Under the pieces are notes generated by a model that searched no databases, was not told the DNA's origin, and worked only from the letters and a program-made list of their open reading frames with translations. Shown here in pieces: positions 19,973-28,575 of a DNA stretch of 64,000 nucleotides. The position numbers were made by a program, and so were the translations under genes. The number at the start of each line of letters is the position of its first letter. The first letter of the stretch is position 1. This stretch comes from Gemmatimonas phototrophica (GTDB lineage: Bacteria > Gemmatimonadota > Gemmatimonadetes > Gemmatimonadales > Gemmatimonadaceae), in the NCBI GenBank assembly GCA_945869195.1, contig CAMBNV010000002.1, forward strand, positions 236,806 to 300,805, given 5' to 3'.

Positions 19973-21483
19973 GCGACACTCCCGTCGCGGCTCAGGAAGA
20001 GATCGCGCACAATGTTCTTCTCGTCAAACGGAAGAGCGACCCCTCCGCGGATCTGGTAAGTCTCGTGTCCCTTGCCCGCGAGGAGCACCAGGTCGTGCCC
20101 GAGCTCAGCGACTTGGATCGCATGTGCAATCGCCTCACGACGGTCTTCGATGCGCGCATATGACCCCGGCTCGAGCGGCGCGATGATCTCGTCGATGATC
20201 GCCTCGGGGTCCTCCGTGCGGGGATTGTCGCTCGTGATCACGAGATAGTCGGCATGTGCCCGTGCGACCTCTGCCATGAGTGGGCGTTTCCCACGGTCGC
20301 GGTCACCGCCGCAGCCGAAGACCACGATGATGCGTCCCGGTGTGAATGGTCGCAATGCAATGAGCGCGCGGGCGAGCGCGTCTGGTGTGTGCGCATAGTC
20401 GCGCAGCACCGCGGGAGGCTCATGGAGCAGTTCGAGCCGGCCCGGCACCTGCGGCGTCGTGCCGAGGCGCGCCGCCACGCCAACAAGATCGTGCCCAAGT
20501 GCGATCGCGGCCGCGGCCGCGGCGAGCGCGTTCGCCACGTTGAACTCCCCGATGAGCGGCAGGATCACAGGAGCGGATACGCCGTCGGCAGTGAGACGCC
20601 ACCGGCTGCCGCGCGGTTCACAGCGCACGTCCCTCGCGCAGACGTCGGTGATCGCCTCAGTGAGGCCCTCAGTGAGGCCGAAACGAATGGTGCATGGCGC
20701 GGCGGGCAGGGCGCGCCACGCTGCGTCGTCGGCATTGACGACAGCCACGCCTTGTTCCTCGAGCAGCCCGATCAGCAGCGCCTTGGCTGCGAGGTAGGCC
20801 GGCATTGTGACGTGATAATCGAGATGGTCGCGCGTGATGTTCGTGAACACCGCTGCGCTAAACCGCACACCGACGACACGCTGCTGATGCAACGCATGGC
20901 TCGAGACTTCCATCGCAACAGTGCGGATGCCACGGTCCACGAGGGCGCGCAGCACGCGTTGCAGTTCGATCGGCCCGGGTGTCGTGAGTCCTTCCCCGCC
21001 CGGCAGCACCGTCCCTTCGCTCCCCATGAGCACACCGAGCGTCCCGATGCTCGCCGCGGGTGCGGCCGGCACGTCGAGCAGGTGACGGAGGATTCCGACC
21101 GTAGTCGTTTTGCCGTTAGTGCCGGTGACTCCAACAATGCGGAGCTGGTCGGCCGGATTACCGTAGAACGCTGCCGCCGCGACCGCAGCTGCGACACGAC
21201 TCTCGCGCACGATCAGCGCAGGAAGTTCGGTCCCGATTGCCTCCTCCGTGATCACCAACGTGCCGCCCGCCGCGGCGACGCTCGGCAGAAAACCGTGTCC
21301 GTCGCGTGTGCTCCCGCGCACCGCGACGAAGCAGGCGTGTGGCGCCACGCGGCGACTGTCGTCCGTGAGCGACGAGACCTGCTCCGGTAGGACGCCCCGG
21401 ACCGCGACGAGTTGGCCGGCGCGCTCCAGCGCAGCGCGAATGCGCGCGGTCGCGACGGAGAGATCGCCCGGTGCACCGCTCAT
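19969..21483 (-). CDS. murE: UDP-N-acetylmuramoyl-tripeptide synthetase (meso-DAP type likely)
   Basis: GVTGTNGKTTTVGILRHLL, EVSSHALHQQRVVGVRFSAAVFTNITRDHLDYH, DYAHTPDAL, TSDNPRTEDPEAIIDEI (DNPR is the usual DAP-specificity motif). Confidence 0.95.
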   Translation of the reverse strand: MSGAPGDLSVATARIRAALERAGQLVAVRGVLPEQVSSLTDDSRRVAPHACFVAVRGSTRDGHGFLPSVAAAGGTLVITEEAIGTELPALIVRESRVAAAVAAAAFYGNPADQLRIVGVTGTNGKTTTVGILRHLLDVPAAPAASIGTLGVLMGSEGTVLPGGEGLTTPGPIELQRVLRALVDRGIRTVAMEVSSHALHQQRVVGVRFSAAVFTNITRDHLDYHVTMPAYLAAKALLIGLLEEQGVAVVNADDAAWRALPAAPCTIRFGLTEGLTEAITDVCARDVRCEPRGSRWRLTADGVSAPVILPLIGEFNVANALAAAAAAIALGHDLVGVAARLGTTPQVPGRLELLHEPPAVLRDYAHTPDALARALIALRPFTPGRIIVVFGCGGDRDRGKRPLMAEVARAHADYLVITSDNPRTEDPEAIIDEIIAPLEPGSYARIEDRREAIAHAIQVAELGHDLVLLAGKGHETYQIRGGVALPFDEKNIVRDLFLSRDGSVA

Positions 21484-23468
21484 CGCGGCGCGGCGAGGCG
21501 CACTGTCGTGCCGGCCCGAAGCACCGTGCCGGCCGCGGGCGACGTCTGGGGACCCGCCTCCGACTGGACGAGATCGACCCGGAATCCGGCGCGGTGTAAC
21601 TCACGCACGGCGCTGCGGGTCGGGAGTCCACGTACATCAGGCACCGATCGCGCGGTCACCACGCGAATGGGAGCCTGCACCGGTACGCCGAGCTCTACGA
21701 CGAAGGGCGCACTCGTCTCCGCCGCGGCCGCCGCTTCAACCCGCCGGGCTTCGGCGACTTCGGCACGCGTCGTCTCGGCCGCGACCAGGGCCGCCGTGGC
21801 GATACGGATCGGCGGCGCCGCGAGCTTACGCTGATCAAGCGCCGCATCGCGCGCCGCGATCGCCGCTTCGAGCACCGCCTTCATGACAGGGGCAGCGATC
21901 TTGCCGCCGTAGTACGCCCCCTCCGGATCGTCGAGTTTCACGAGGATCACGAGTTGCGGCTGTTCGGCCGGGAAGAGGCCGACGAAGCTCGCCGTATACG
22001 ACCCTGCCTCGTATCCGTGCCCGTCGGAGCGCACCCGACGCGCCGTGCCAGACTTGCCCGCGATCTGGTACGTCGTCAGGCTTGCCCCGGTGCCGGTGCC
22101 GCTCGAGACCACGTCGCTGAGGAGGCCGCGCATCGTACGCGCCGTCGCCTCGGTCATAATCCGCCGCACGACGCGCCGTTCGGCCGTCTGCAACACGCCA
22201 CCGTCCTCGCGGCGGAGCTCTTTCACGAGCATCGGCTCGAGCAGTTCACCGCCATTCGCGATCGCACCGTACGCGAGCGCGAGCTGCAACGGCGTCACGG
22301 AAACCTCGTACCCCATCGCGAGCGAGGCCTGGGAAAAGCCAGACCAGAGATGTACTGGGCGGAGGAGGCCCGACGACTCCGACGGATATGGCGCGCCCGT
22401 CACCATCCCAAAGCCGGCATCCCGCAAGGTCTCGTACGCCTCACCCGGTGTGAGTCGCTCGGCGAACTGGATGATGCCAATGTTGGACGAGAACCGGATC
22501 ACATCGGCGAAGCTCATGCTCGCAGCGGCGTGCACGTCGGTGATGGTGCGGCCGTTCACGTTCCATTTTCCGTTGTGCGTATTGATCACTTCATCAAGCG
22601 AGACGCGCCCCCGGTCGATCAGCGCGGCCGCAAGGAACGGCTTGATGGTCGAGCCGGGCTCGTACGGTTCAGTGAGCGCCGTCGCCCCAGAGGCGTCGGC
22701 GCGCACACGCCGGCTCGCGAGCGCGCGCACCTCACCGGAGTGCGGGTCGAGCACAACGATGTCGCCCCCTTTCGCATTCAGCGTGCGGATGGCGTCTGAC
22801 AGGGCGCGCTCGGCGATATCCTGCAACCCCTGATGCAGCGTGAGGACCGCGGTGCGGCCTGGCGTCGGCGGCTCGTAGCGTTCGTCAGGGGAGAGGAGCG
22901 GACCGCTTCCCCCGGCTCTCACCATCACGGTCCGACCGGGCGTGCCGCGCAGGGAGGCATCGAGCGCGGACTCGATACCGCCCACCGCGCGGCCATCACG
23001 ATCAACCGTGCCGAGCAGCCGCCGGAGCCCGTCGGTCGCTGGGGGAACGCGCTCGATGACTGGGCGCGCATGCACGCCGCGCATCGACAGGAGATCCTCG
23101 ACGTCTGATGACAGGAATCGACCTGGAAGTTCGACCCACTTTCGCTTGCGGTCGTTGGCGCGCATCACAAACGACGGCTGGACCCCCACGCGCGTGAGTG
23201 CGGCCGCGAGCGCGCGCGGCTCCTTGACTTCGGGGGGGGCGATGTCCAGGCGCACGAGCGCGCGGCTCTCGACGAGCACGTTGCCGGCCGCATCGAGGAT
23301 CGACCCGCGGGCAGCGGGGATCTCCGTTTCGACCTTCTGCTGTCCTGTGGCGCGCACTCGCCACTGATCGGCCTGGCCTACCTGAACGAAGGCGGCGCGA
23401 CCGAGGAGTGCAAGAGCGAACAGGACAAAGCCAGCGTTAACGACGCCGACGCGACTGACGCTGATCAC
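21480..23468 (-). CDS. ftsI: Peptidoglycan transpeptidase FtsI/PBP2 with C-terminal PASTA domain
   Basis: Transpeptidase motifs EPGSTIKPFLA, RFSSNIGI, GKSGTARR; PASTA-like VPDVRGLPTRSAVRELHRAGFRVDLVQSEAGPQTSPAAGTVLRAGTTVRL. Confidence 0.95.
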   Translation of the reverse strand: MISVSRVGVVNAGFVLFALALLGRAAFVQVGQADQWRVRATGQQKVETEIPAARGSILDAAGNVLVESRALVRLDIAPPEVKEPRALAAALTRVGVQPSFVMRANDRKRKWVELPGRFLSSDVEDLLSMRGVHARPVIERVPPATDGLRRLLGTVDRDGRAVGGIESALDASLRGTPGRTVMVRAGGSGPLLSPDERYEPPTPGRTAVLTLHQGLQDIAERALSDAIRTLNAKGGDIVVLDPHSGEVRALASRRVRADASGATALTEPYEPGSTIKPFLAAALIDRGRVSLDEVINTHNGKWNVNGRTITDVHAAASMSFADVIRFSSNIGIIQFAERLTPGEAYETLRDAGFGMVTGAPYPSESSGLLRPVHLWSGFSQASLAMGYEVSVTPLQLALAYGAIANGGELLEPMLVKELRREDGGVLQTAERRVVRRIMTEATARTMRGLLSDVVSSGTGTGASLTTYQIAGKSGTARRVRSDGHGYEAGSYTASFVGLFPAEQPQLVILVKLDDPEGAYYGGKIAAPVMKAVLEAAIAARDAALDQRKLAAPPIRIATAALVAAETTRAEVAEARRVEAAAAAETSAPFVVELGVPVQAPIRVVTARSVPDVRGLPTRSAVRELHRAGFRVDLVQSEAGPQTSPAAGTVLRAGTTVRLAAPR

Positions 23469-23755
23469 GGCTTGGGGGGGTTCCGTGTGGGACGTGGCAA
23501 CCGGATCACAAGGCTTTCTGGTGGTACGCGCATGCCGAGTTGCTCCTCGACGGTCTGCGCGAGCCGGGCCCGACTCGACGCGTCGCGGATCGCCCCGGCA
23601 AGGGCGGCCTGCTGCGCATTGAGTGCGTCCCGACGCTGACGGAGTTCTCGGAGATCACGCGCCTGCGCGAGCCCAGTGCTTCGTCTCCATATGACGCCCG
23701 TGGCCACCACGACGAAACCAAAAAGACCAAGAAAGATGATCGACCGTCCGCGCAC
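23465..23755 (-). CDS. ftsL: FtsL-like septum formation protein
   Basis: 96 aa, one TM followed by a heptad-like region; sits between rsmH and ftsI. Confidence 0.75.
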   Translation of the reverse strand: MRGRSIIFLGLFGFVVVATGVIWRRSTGLAQARDLRELRQRRDALNAQQAALAGAIRDASSRARLAQTVEEQLGMRVPPESLVIRLPRPTRNPPKP

Positions 23756-23757
23756 GC

Positions 23758-24753
23758 TCAGCCCCCCCCCGCTCTGCGAAAGACCCGGAGATGTACGCTG
23801 CGCGCTCTCGGATTCAGCGCGATCTCCGCCGGCGACGCGGTGACTGGCTTGCGCGTCACCACCTCACCCCGCGCGATTCCACCGCAGGTGCAGATCGGGT
23901 GCCGTGGTGGACAGTGACACGGGGTGCTCCACTCTCGGATTGCATGCTTGACGAGTCGGTCTTCGCCGGAGTGGTAGGTCAGCACGGCGAGGACGCCGCC
24001 GGGCACTAACCGGTCTCGCAGCATCACGAGCCCACACGCAAGGCCGTCGAGCTCATCGTTCACGGCGATGCGTACCGATTGGAAGATTCGCGCGAACTCG
24101 GGTGGGCCGCTGCGCGAACCGTGGACGGCGCGAATCGCTCCGACGAGGTCGTCGCTCACGACAAACGGTTGGCGCTCACGCCGGCGCAGGACTTCACGCG
24201 CCAAGCGCCGGGCCTTCGGATCGTCGCCAAACTCTTTGAAGATCCGGATCAGCGTCTCCTCGGCGGATTCGTTGAGGACGGCCGCAGCATCGAGCGCAGC
24301 GGTCGGATCCATGCGCATGTCGAGCGGGACGCCGGGCCGGAATGAAAACCCGCGTTCGTCCTCGTCGAACTGGCGCGAGCTCACGCCGAGGTCGAGCAGT
24401 ATCCCGTCGAAAGTCCGGTCGTTGAGCGCGAGGATCGCGTCGACATCGTCGTGGTTCCCCTCCACCGCCTCAAACGCGCCAGCGCCGGCCTGGGCAGCGA
24501 GCCGAGCACCGGCCTCCTCAAGCGCCCGCGGGTCGCGGTCGATCCCCACCAGGTGCGCGCCGCGGTCGAGCAGGGCGAGGCTATGCCCTCCGCCACCGAG
24601 CGTGCCGTCGAGGAGTCGCGCGCCACTCAGTCCCGTCGCGCGCTCCGACCGATGACCGGCGAGCGCCGCGCAGACCTCGCGAACGAGGACCGGCGCGTGC
24701 CAGGGGGTTGCGTAGGCAGCGGGAATGAGCGGATCGTGCAGGGGGGAGTTCAC
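23758..24753 (-). CDS. rsmH: 16S rRNA (cytosine1402-N4)-methyltransferase; likely start GTG 24753
   Basis: TPWHAPVLVREVCAAL, LLDGTLGGGGHSLALL, GILLDLGVSSRQFDEDERGFSFRPGVPLDMRMD, VLTYHSGEDRLVKHAI. Confidence 0.95.
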   Translation of the reverse strand: MNSPLHDPLIPAAYATPWHAPVLVREVCAALAGHRSERATGLSGARLLDGTLGGGGHSLALLDRGAHLVGIDRDPRALEEAGARLAAQAGAGAFEAVEGNHDDVDAILALNDRTFDGILLDLGVSSRQFDEDERGFSFRPGVPLDMRMDPTAALDAAAVLNESAEETLIRIFKEFGDDPKARRLAREVLRRRERQPFVVSDDLVGAIRAVHGSRSGPPEFARIFQSVRIAVNDELDGLACGLVMLRDRLVPGGVLAVLTYHSGEDRLVKHAIREWSTPCHCPPRHPICTCGGIARGEVVTRKPVTASPAEIALNPRARSVHLRVFRRAGGG

Positions 24754-24788
24754 AGGATGAAAGATGATGGGTCGAACGCCTGAACGCA

Positions 24789-24825
24789 CGAGACCCGCCG
24801 TCGCGCGTGGCGACGGCGGGTCTCG
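24789..24825 (-). terminator. Perfect 16-bp stem hairpin (CGAGACCCGCCGTCGC-gcgtg-GCGACGGCGGGTCTCG) downstream of the TPR gene
   Basis: Read directly; lies between the TPR gene stop (24845) and the rsmH start. Confidence 0.8.
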
Positions 24826-24844
24826 TGGCACTGTGACGTGATGA

Positions 24845-26584
24845 CTACTTACAGAACGCCTTGACCTGCGCGTCCACGTACGGCGACAGCTGGTTCAGTC
24901 CGCCGAGGATCGCAGCGGCATTCTCGGGGAACGCTCGGCCACCCTGCTGCGTGTAGATCGTCGCGTCGACGATGGCGGCCTGGGCGGCCTTCGCCTCGTC
25001 GCAGCTCTTGCTCACGGCCAGACCCTGGGCCAGCACGTTGACGATGTAGTACGACGATGCCCCGATGAGGAACTTCGCCGTCGTCTTGTTCTGGGCGTCG
25101 GAGATCGTACTGTCGGCAAAGTGCAGGTACGGCATGGCAACCTGGAACGCTGCCACCGTCTTCGGCTCCAGCGCGGACGCCGCCTTGAAGGCGCGGTTGC
25201 CGATCGTCAGGGCGATGCCACCCACTGAGTTCACGTCGTCGCCGGCGTTCTTGGCCTCAATGAGCGCCACGAGCGCGCTGTCAGGAAATCCCATCTCATT
25301 GTAGGCGATCGCCACCTGTGTCCAACCGTTCGGAATTTTCGGATTCACCTCGAGCGCGCGACGGGCAGCCGCGATCGACTGCTGCACCTGACCCGACTTC
25401 TTGAGCATCTGTGAGTAAAACTGCCAGAGCTCGGCGTCCGCTGGGAACTTCTGCGTGGCGCGGTCAGCCATCTCGACGGACTTCTGCGGCAAACTGTCTT
25501 TGTCGTACAGCGCGATCATGCGATTGAAATAGACGGCATTCACGAGCGAGCTGTCCATCATCGCCATTTCCTCGCCCGTCTTGATCGCGGCCTTATAGTC
25601 GCCAGATCCCGAGAGGATGCGGAACTGAAGACCGATCAGATCCAGATCACCGGGGTTGTTGGCGACGGCCTCGAGCACCACCGTCTTGGCGACGTCCCAC
25701 TTCCCCGTCGCCGCGAGGGCGTCGACTACTTTCTGCGCCAGCTGCGCGTCCTGCGAATTGGTCGCGAGCAGGCGGACGAGCAGGTCATTCGACGCGTCGA
25801 CGTTCCCGAGCTTCTTCTGTGCGTCGGCAGCCACCGCGAGCGCGGTCTTCGAGATAGGGTCGAGTGCCAGGATTTCGTTCGCGGCGGCGAGCATCACCGA
25901 GTCAGATACCTTTTGCCGTGTCAGGACGCTCATCTTGCAATAGCGCACGAGCGTGGCGCTGGGGAACTCGAGGATCGCCGCATCGGCTGCCGCGACGGCT
26001 TCGGCGTACTTCTCGTCGCGCGCGAAGTTCATGCAGGCCTTCTCGTTGTCGATCTGGCTGCGCGCGTCCTGGATCGACTTCACGAGACCAGCGACCGCGC
26101 GATCGGCACGATTGCCCGTGCTCGGTGGCAGCGGCTGCATCAACGAGTTGTCGCGCGTCAGGACAATCCACGCCTCGGCGGTGTAGACCTCGCCGGTACG
26201 CGTCACGCGACCGCGGATGTACTCGTCGGCCCGCTGTCCTCTGGCGAGCTGCGACTCATCACTCGGAGCAAGCTGCTGCGTGGTGTCGTACCCAGACTGC
26301 GTCAGGACGGCAATGACGTCTTTGCGGTCGATCACCCAGAGCGTCCGCGAGGGGAATGCACGGATGAGGCGATCACGCAGGTCATCCGACGCGAGCGGGC
26401 CAGCGCGCCCGTCAGCCGACGCGAACACCTGGACCATCAGGCGCGGGGTGTCGGGACGCGGCGGGGTGCGCTGCATCTGCGCCTCGACTGAGACGGTCGC
26501 AGACGCAGCGACAAACGCCGTAACGGCGATGAGGTTTACGAGAGAACGCGAATGCGACCGAGCCTGCACAGTCAACTCCTCCAA
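24845..26584 (-). CDS. Secreted tetratricopeptide-repeat protein
   Basis: Signal peptide (LVNLIAVTAFVAASATVSVEAQ) and TPR-like repeats (LWQFYSQMLKKSGQVQQSIAAARRALEVNPKIPNGWTQVAIAYNEMGFPDSALVALIEA). Confidence 0.75.
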   Translation of the reverse strand: MEELTVQARSHSRSLVNLIAVTAFVAASATVSVEAQMQRTPPRPDTPRLMVQVFASADGRAGPLASDDLRDRLIRAFPSRTLWVIDRKDVIAVLTQSGYDTTQQLAPSDESQLARGQRADEYIRGRVTRTGEVYTAEAWIVLTRDNSLMQPLPPSTGNRADRAVAGLVKSIQDARSQIDNEKACMNFARDEKYAEAVAAADAAILEFPSATLVRYCKMSVLTRQKVSDSVMLAAANEILALDPISKTALAVAADAQKKLGNVDASNDLLVRLLATNSQDAQLAQKVVDALAATGKWDVAKTVVLEAVANNPGDLDLIGLQFRILSGSGDYKAAIKTGEEMAMMDSSLVNAVYFNRMIALYDKDSLPQKSVEMADRATQKFPADAELWQFYSQMLKKSGQVQQSIAAARRALEVNPKIPNGWTQVAIAYNEMGFPDSALVALIEAKNAGDDVNSVGGIALTIGNRAFKAASALEPKTVAAFQVAMPYLHFADSTISDAQNKTTAKFLIGASSYYIVNVLAQGLAVSKSCDEAKAAQAAIVDATIYTQQGGRAFPENAAAILGGLNQLSPYVDAQVKAFCK

Positions 26585-26639
26585 ATGTCGTTGAACCTGC
26601 TACCCCGAGACGCCAGCGACAGTCCGTGACGTCCGGTGA

Positions 26640-26713
26640 TGGGCGAAGAGGGACTCGAACCCCCGACAGCCTGCGTGTAAGGCAGGTGCTCTAACCAGCT
26701 GAGCTATTCGCCC
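26640..26713 (-). tRNA. tRNA-Val (anticodon TAC)
   Basis: Minus strand GGGCGAATAGCTCAGCTGGTTAGAGCACCTGCCTTACACGCAGGCTGTCGGGGGTTCGAGTCCCTCTTCGCCCA; acceptor GGGCGAA/TTCGCCC, anticodon arm CTGCC-TTACACG-CAG with TAC, T-arm GGTTCGAGTCC. Confidence 0.95.
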
Positions 26714-26741
26714 CGTGGGAGACCCCGTCCCCTGGGTCCAC

Positions 26742-26921
26742 TTACTTCACGATCGCGAGCGGAACAAAGACGCAGTACCCAGCCACCAGCAGAATCGGTG
26801 CGAACGTCACGCCGCCGCGCCACAGGTCAGCGTAGCCGAGCAGTAACGTCACGGTCGCCAAGCCCCACCAGAGGGCGGGACGCGAACTCACCGACTCAGC
26901 CAGCACTTTCGTCTTGGTCAT
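26742..26921 (-). CDS. Small membrane protein, 59 aa, absent from the ORF track
   Basis: Minus-strand ATG 26921 to TAA 26742: MTKTKVLAESVSSRPALWWGLATVTLLLGYADLWRGGVTFAPILLVAGYCVFVPLAIVK; two hydrophobic segments; consensus-like promoter immediately upstream. Confidence 0.65.
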   Translation of the reverse strand: MTKTKVLAESVSSRPALWWGLATVTLLLGYADLWRGGVTFAPILLVAGYCVFVPLAIVK

Positions 26922-26930
26922 AAGCCGAGG

Positions 26931-26959
26931 AGTCTAGAACACGGCTATAGATGTGTCAA
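26931..26959 (-). promoter_or_regulatory. Sigma70-like promoter: TTGACA-17 bp-TAGACT
   Basis: Minus strand TTGACA (26959-26954), spacer catctatagccgtgttc, TAGACT (26936-26931); predicted TSS about 26924, a few nt before the ATG at 26921. Confidence 0.65.
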
Positions 26960-26997
26960 CAGATGTGTACCCTCAACCCGTGAGCCTTCACCAAGCT

Positions 26998-28107
26998 TTA
27001 ATCCACGTCCGACCGCTGGCCAGGCCCCTCGGTCCGATGGGGAGACGCCTCTCCCAACAGGGCCGCGAGCGCGCTGTCCCGTTCCCTATTTTCTTGCTCC
27101 GCGTCGGCCCGCCGCATCCGCGCCAGGCGTTCCGTTTGCCGCGACCGGCGTTTCCACCAGAGTGGCCCCAGCAGGAACACGAGCAGGACCGCGAACACCG
27201 AGAGGTTGGCCGCCAGCGCCAGCGCCCCGTACTGTCGCCGAACCCGAGTGCGCCAATGGCGTTCAAAGTCCGCGCTCGTCATCCCGTAGGCCAGACGCAG
27301 GGCGGGTTCGAACGCCCCCTCGGCCTCCCAATACCCGAATAAGAGCGCCAGTCCCCGCTCCCGGTCGAGTGAGGCCAGCTCAGCCACAGCCCGGTAGGCA
27401 AAGGCGTAGGAGCGTTCTGCGCGGCTCGCGCCTACGTAGAATCCCGAGTCGAGACCAGCAAGCGTCGGAATCCCCCGCCAGATCAGGCCGACTGAGGTCA
27501 CGAGGATCTCTTCTCGTCCCCACTCGCCTGCCGCGTACGAGGCGTAGCCCTCGTCAAACCAGCGCGGCACATCACCGGGCACTGCAGCGGAGAGCGCCAG
27601 ATGGGCGAGCTCGTGCCGCAGCGTCACCAGCGGATCGCCCGCGCTGGCGCCCGCGTTCCGCCCTTGCATCACGATGAGGCGTTCACCGGGAAAGGCAAAG
27701 GCCCCGCCCCAATCCGGTGCCTCCACCCCCACCCATTCACGGAACGTCTCGTCGTCCGGCGCCAGGTGGATCCGGACCGGCTCGGATTGCTTCGGCAGAC
27801 CCGGGAAGGAGTCCCGACTGACCGCGGCTGCAAGCAACGCTCTCGCCAATCGGGCCTCGGCGGGAAAATAGAGCACCGAGAACTGCCCTTCGCGGAGCAC
27901 GGATGCTCCCGTCGGCACCACCTCCTGCGCCCCGCCCCCAACCGTCGCGAATAGGCAGCAGATCGCGCATCGCATCACCATCCGCCAGATCGCAAGGGCG
28001 CCTCGCGGCCGACGCGCATCGACCTGACGCATCGCTGGCGCGTCAATCAACACGGGACGAATCCACCGATCCGACGGGATGGAGTTGAGGAGGGGCGGTA
28101 TCTGCAC
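26998..28107 (-). CDS. Putative MA-like (gluzincin) metallopeptidase with C-terminal TM
   Basis: LRHELAHLALSAAVPGDVPRWFDEGYASYAAGEW (HExxH-like followed by E), TM LAANLSVFAVLLVFLLGPLWW. Start codon uncertain (may be an internal ATG). Confidence 0.7.
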   Translation of the reverse strand: MQIPPLLNSIPSDRWIRPVLIDAPAMRQVDARRPRGALAIWRMVMRCAICCLFATVGGGAQEVVPTGASVLREGQFSVLYFPAEARLARALLAAAVSRDSFPGLPKQSEPVRIHLAPDDETFREWVGVEAPDWGGAFAFPGERLIVMQGRNAGASAGDPLVTLRHELAHLALSAAVPGDVPRWFDEGYASYAAGEWGREEILVTSVGLIWRGIPTLAGLDSGFYVGASRAERSYAFAYRAVAELASLDRERGLALLFGYWEAEGAFEPALRLAYGMTSADFERHWRTRVRRQYGALALAANLSVFAVLLVFLLGPLWWKRRSRQTERLARMRRADAEQENRERDSALAALLGEASPHRTEGPGQRSDVD

Positions 28108-28111
28108 CCGG

Positions 28112-28474
28112 TCAGCCGAGTACCCGCTGCACCGTCTCGAGCACGCGGCTCGACTGAAAGGGCTTCACCACAAAGTCCTTCGCGCCGGCCTGAATGGCCT
28201 CGACCACCAGTGATTCCTGCCCCATCGCGCTGCACATCAGTACTTTCGCGCTCGGATCAAATTTAGTGATCTCGCGCACCGCGTCGACGCCGCCCATCTC
28301 TGGCATCACGATGTCCATCATCACCAGATCGGGCCGCAGTCGCCGGTATTCCTCCACGGCCTGCGTCCCTGTCTCCGCTTCGCCCACGACCTCGAAGCCC
28401 GCCTGCTTCAGAATATCGCCCACCATCCTGCGCATGAAGATCGCGTCATCACAGATCAGAACTGTCGGAGCCAC
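28112..28474 (-). CDS. CheY-like single-domain response regulator
   Basis: VLICDDAIFMRRMVGDIL, LVMMDIVMPEMGGVDAVREI, MCSAMGQESLV, GAKDFVVKPFQ. Confidence 0.93.
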   Translation of the reverse strand: MAPTVLICDDAIFMRRMVGDILKQAGFEVVGEAETGTQAVEEYRRLRPDLVMMDIVMPEMGGVDAVREITKFDPSAKVLMCSAMGQESLVVEAIQAGAKDFVVKPFQSSRVLETVQRVLG

Positions 28475-28520
28475 AGGTCCCCCGCTTCGAGATAGTCGGC
28501 CGTGCCACTGTCGTTACCAC

Positions 28521-28542
28521 GCGCCGCCACACCTGGCGGCGC
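28521..28542 (-). terminator. Perfect 8-bp hairpin GCGCCGCC-acacct-GGCGGCGC downstream of rluD
   Basis: Read directly between the rluD stop (28576) and the response regulator start (28474); no strong U-tract. Confidence 0.5.
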
Positions 28543-28575
28543 ACCACCACGACGAACGAAGTGGTGCGGCTTCAG

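Noticed and set aside
20254-21390. 378-aa plus-strand ORF opposite murE
   Set aside because: Shadow ORF inside murE.
26742-26921. secE assignment for the small ORF near the tRNA
   Set aside because: Although SecE is small and often near a tRNA, this protein has two hydrophobic segments, lacks SecE-like sequence, and no nusG or ribosomal protein genes follow.
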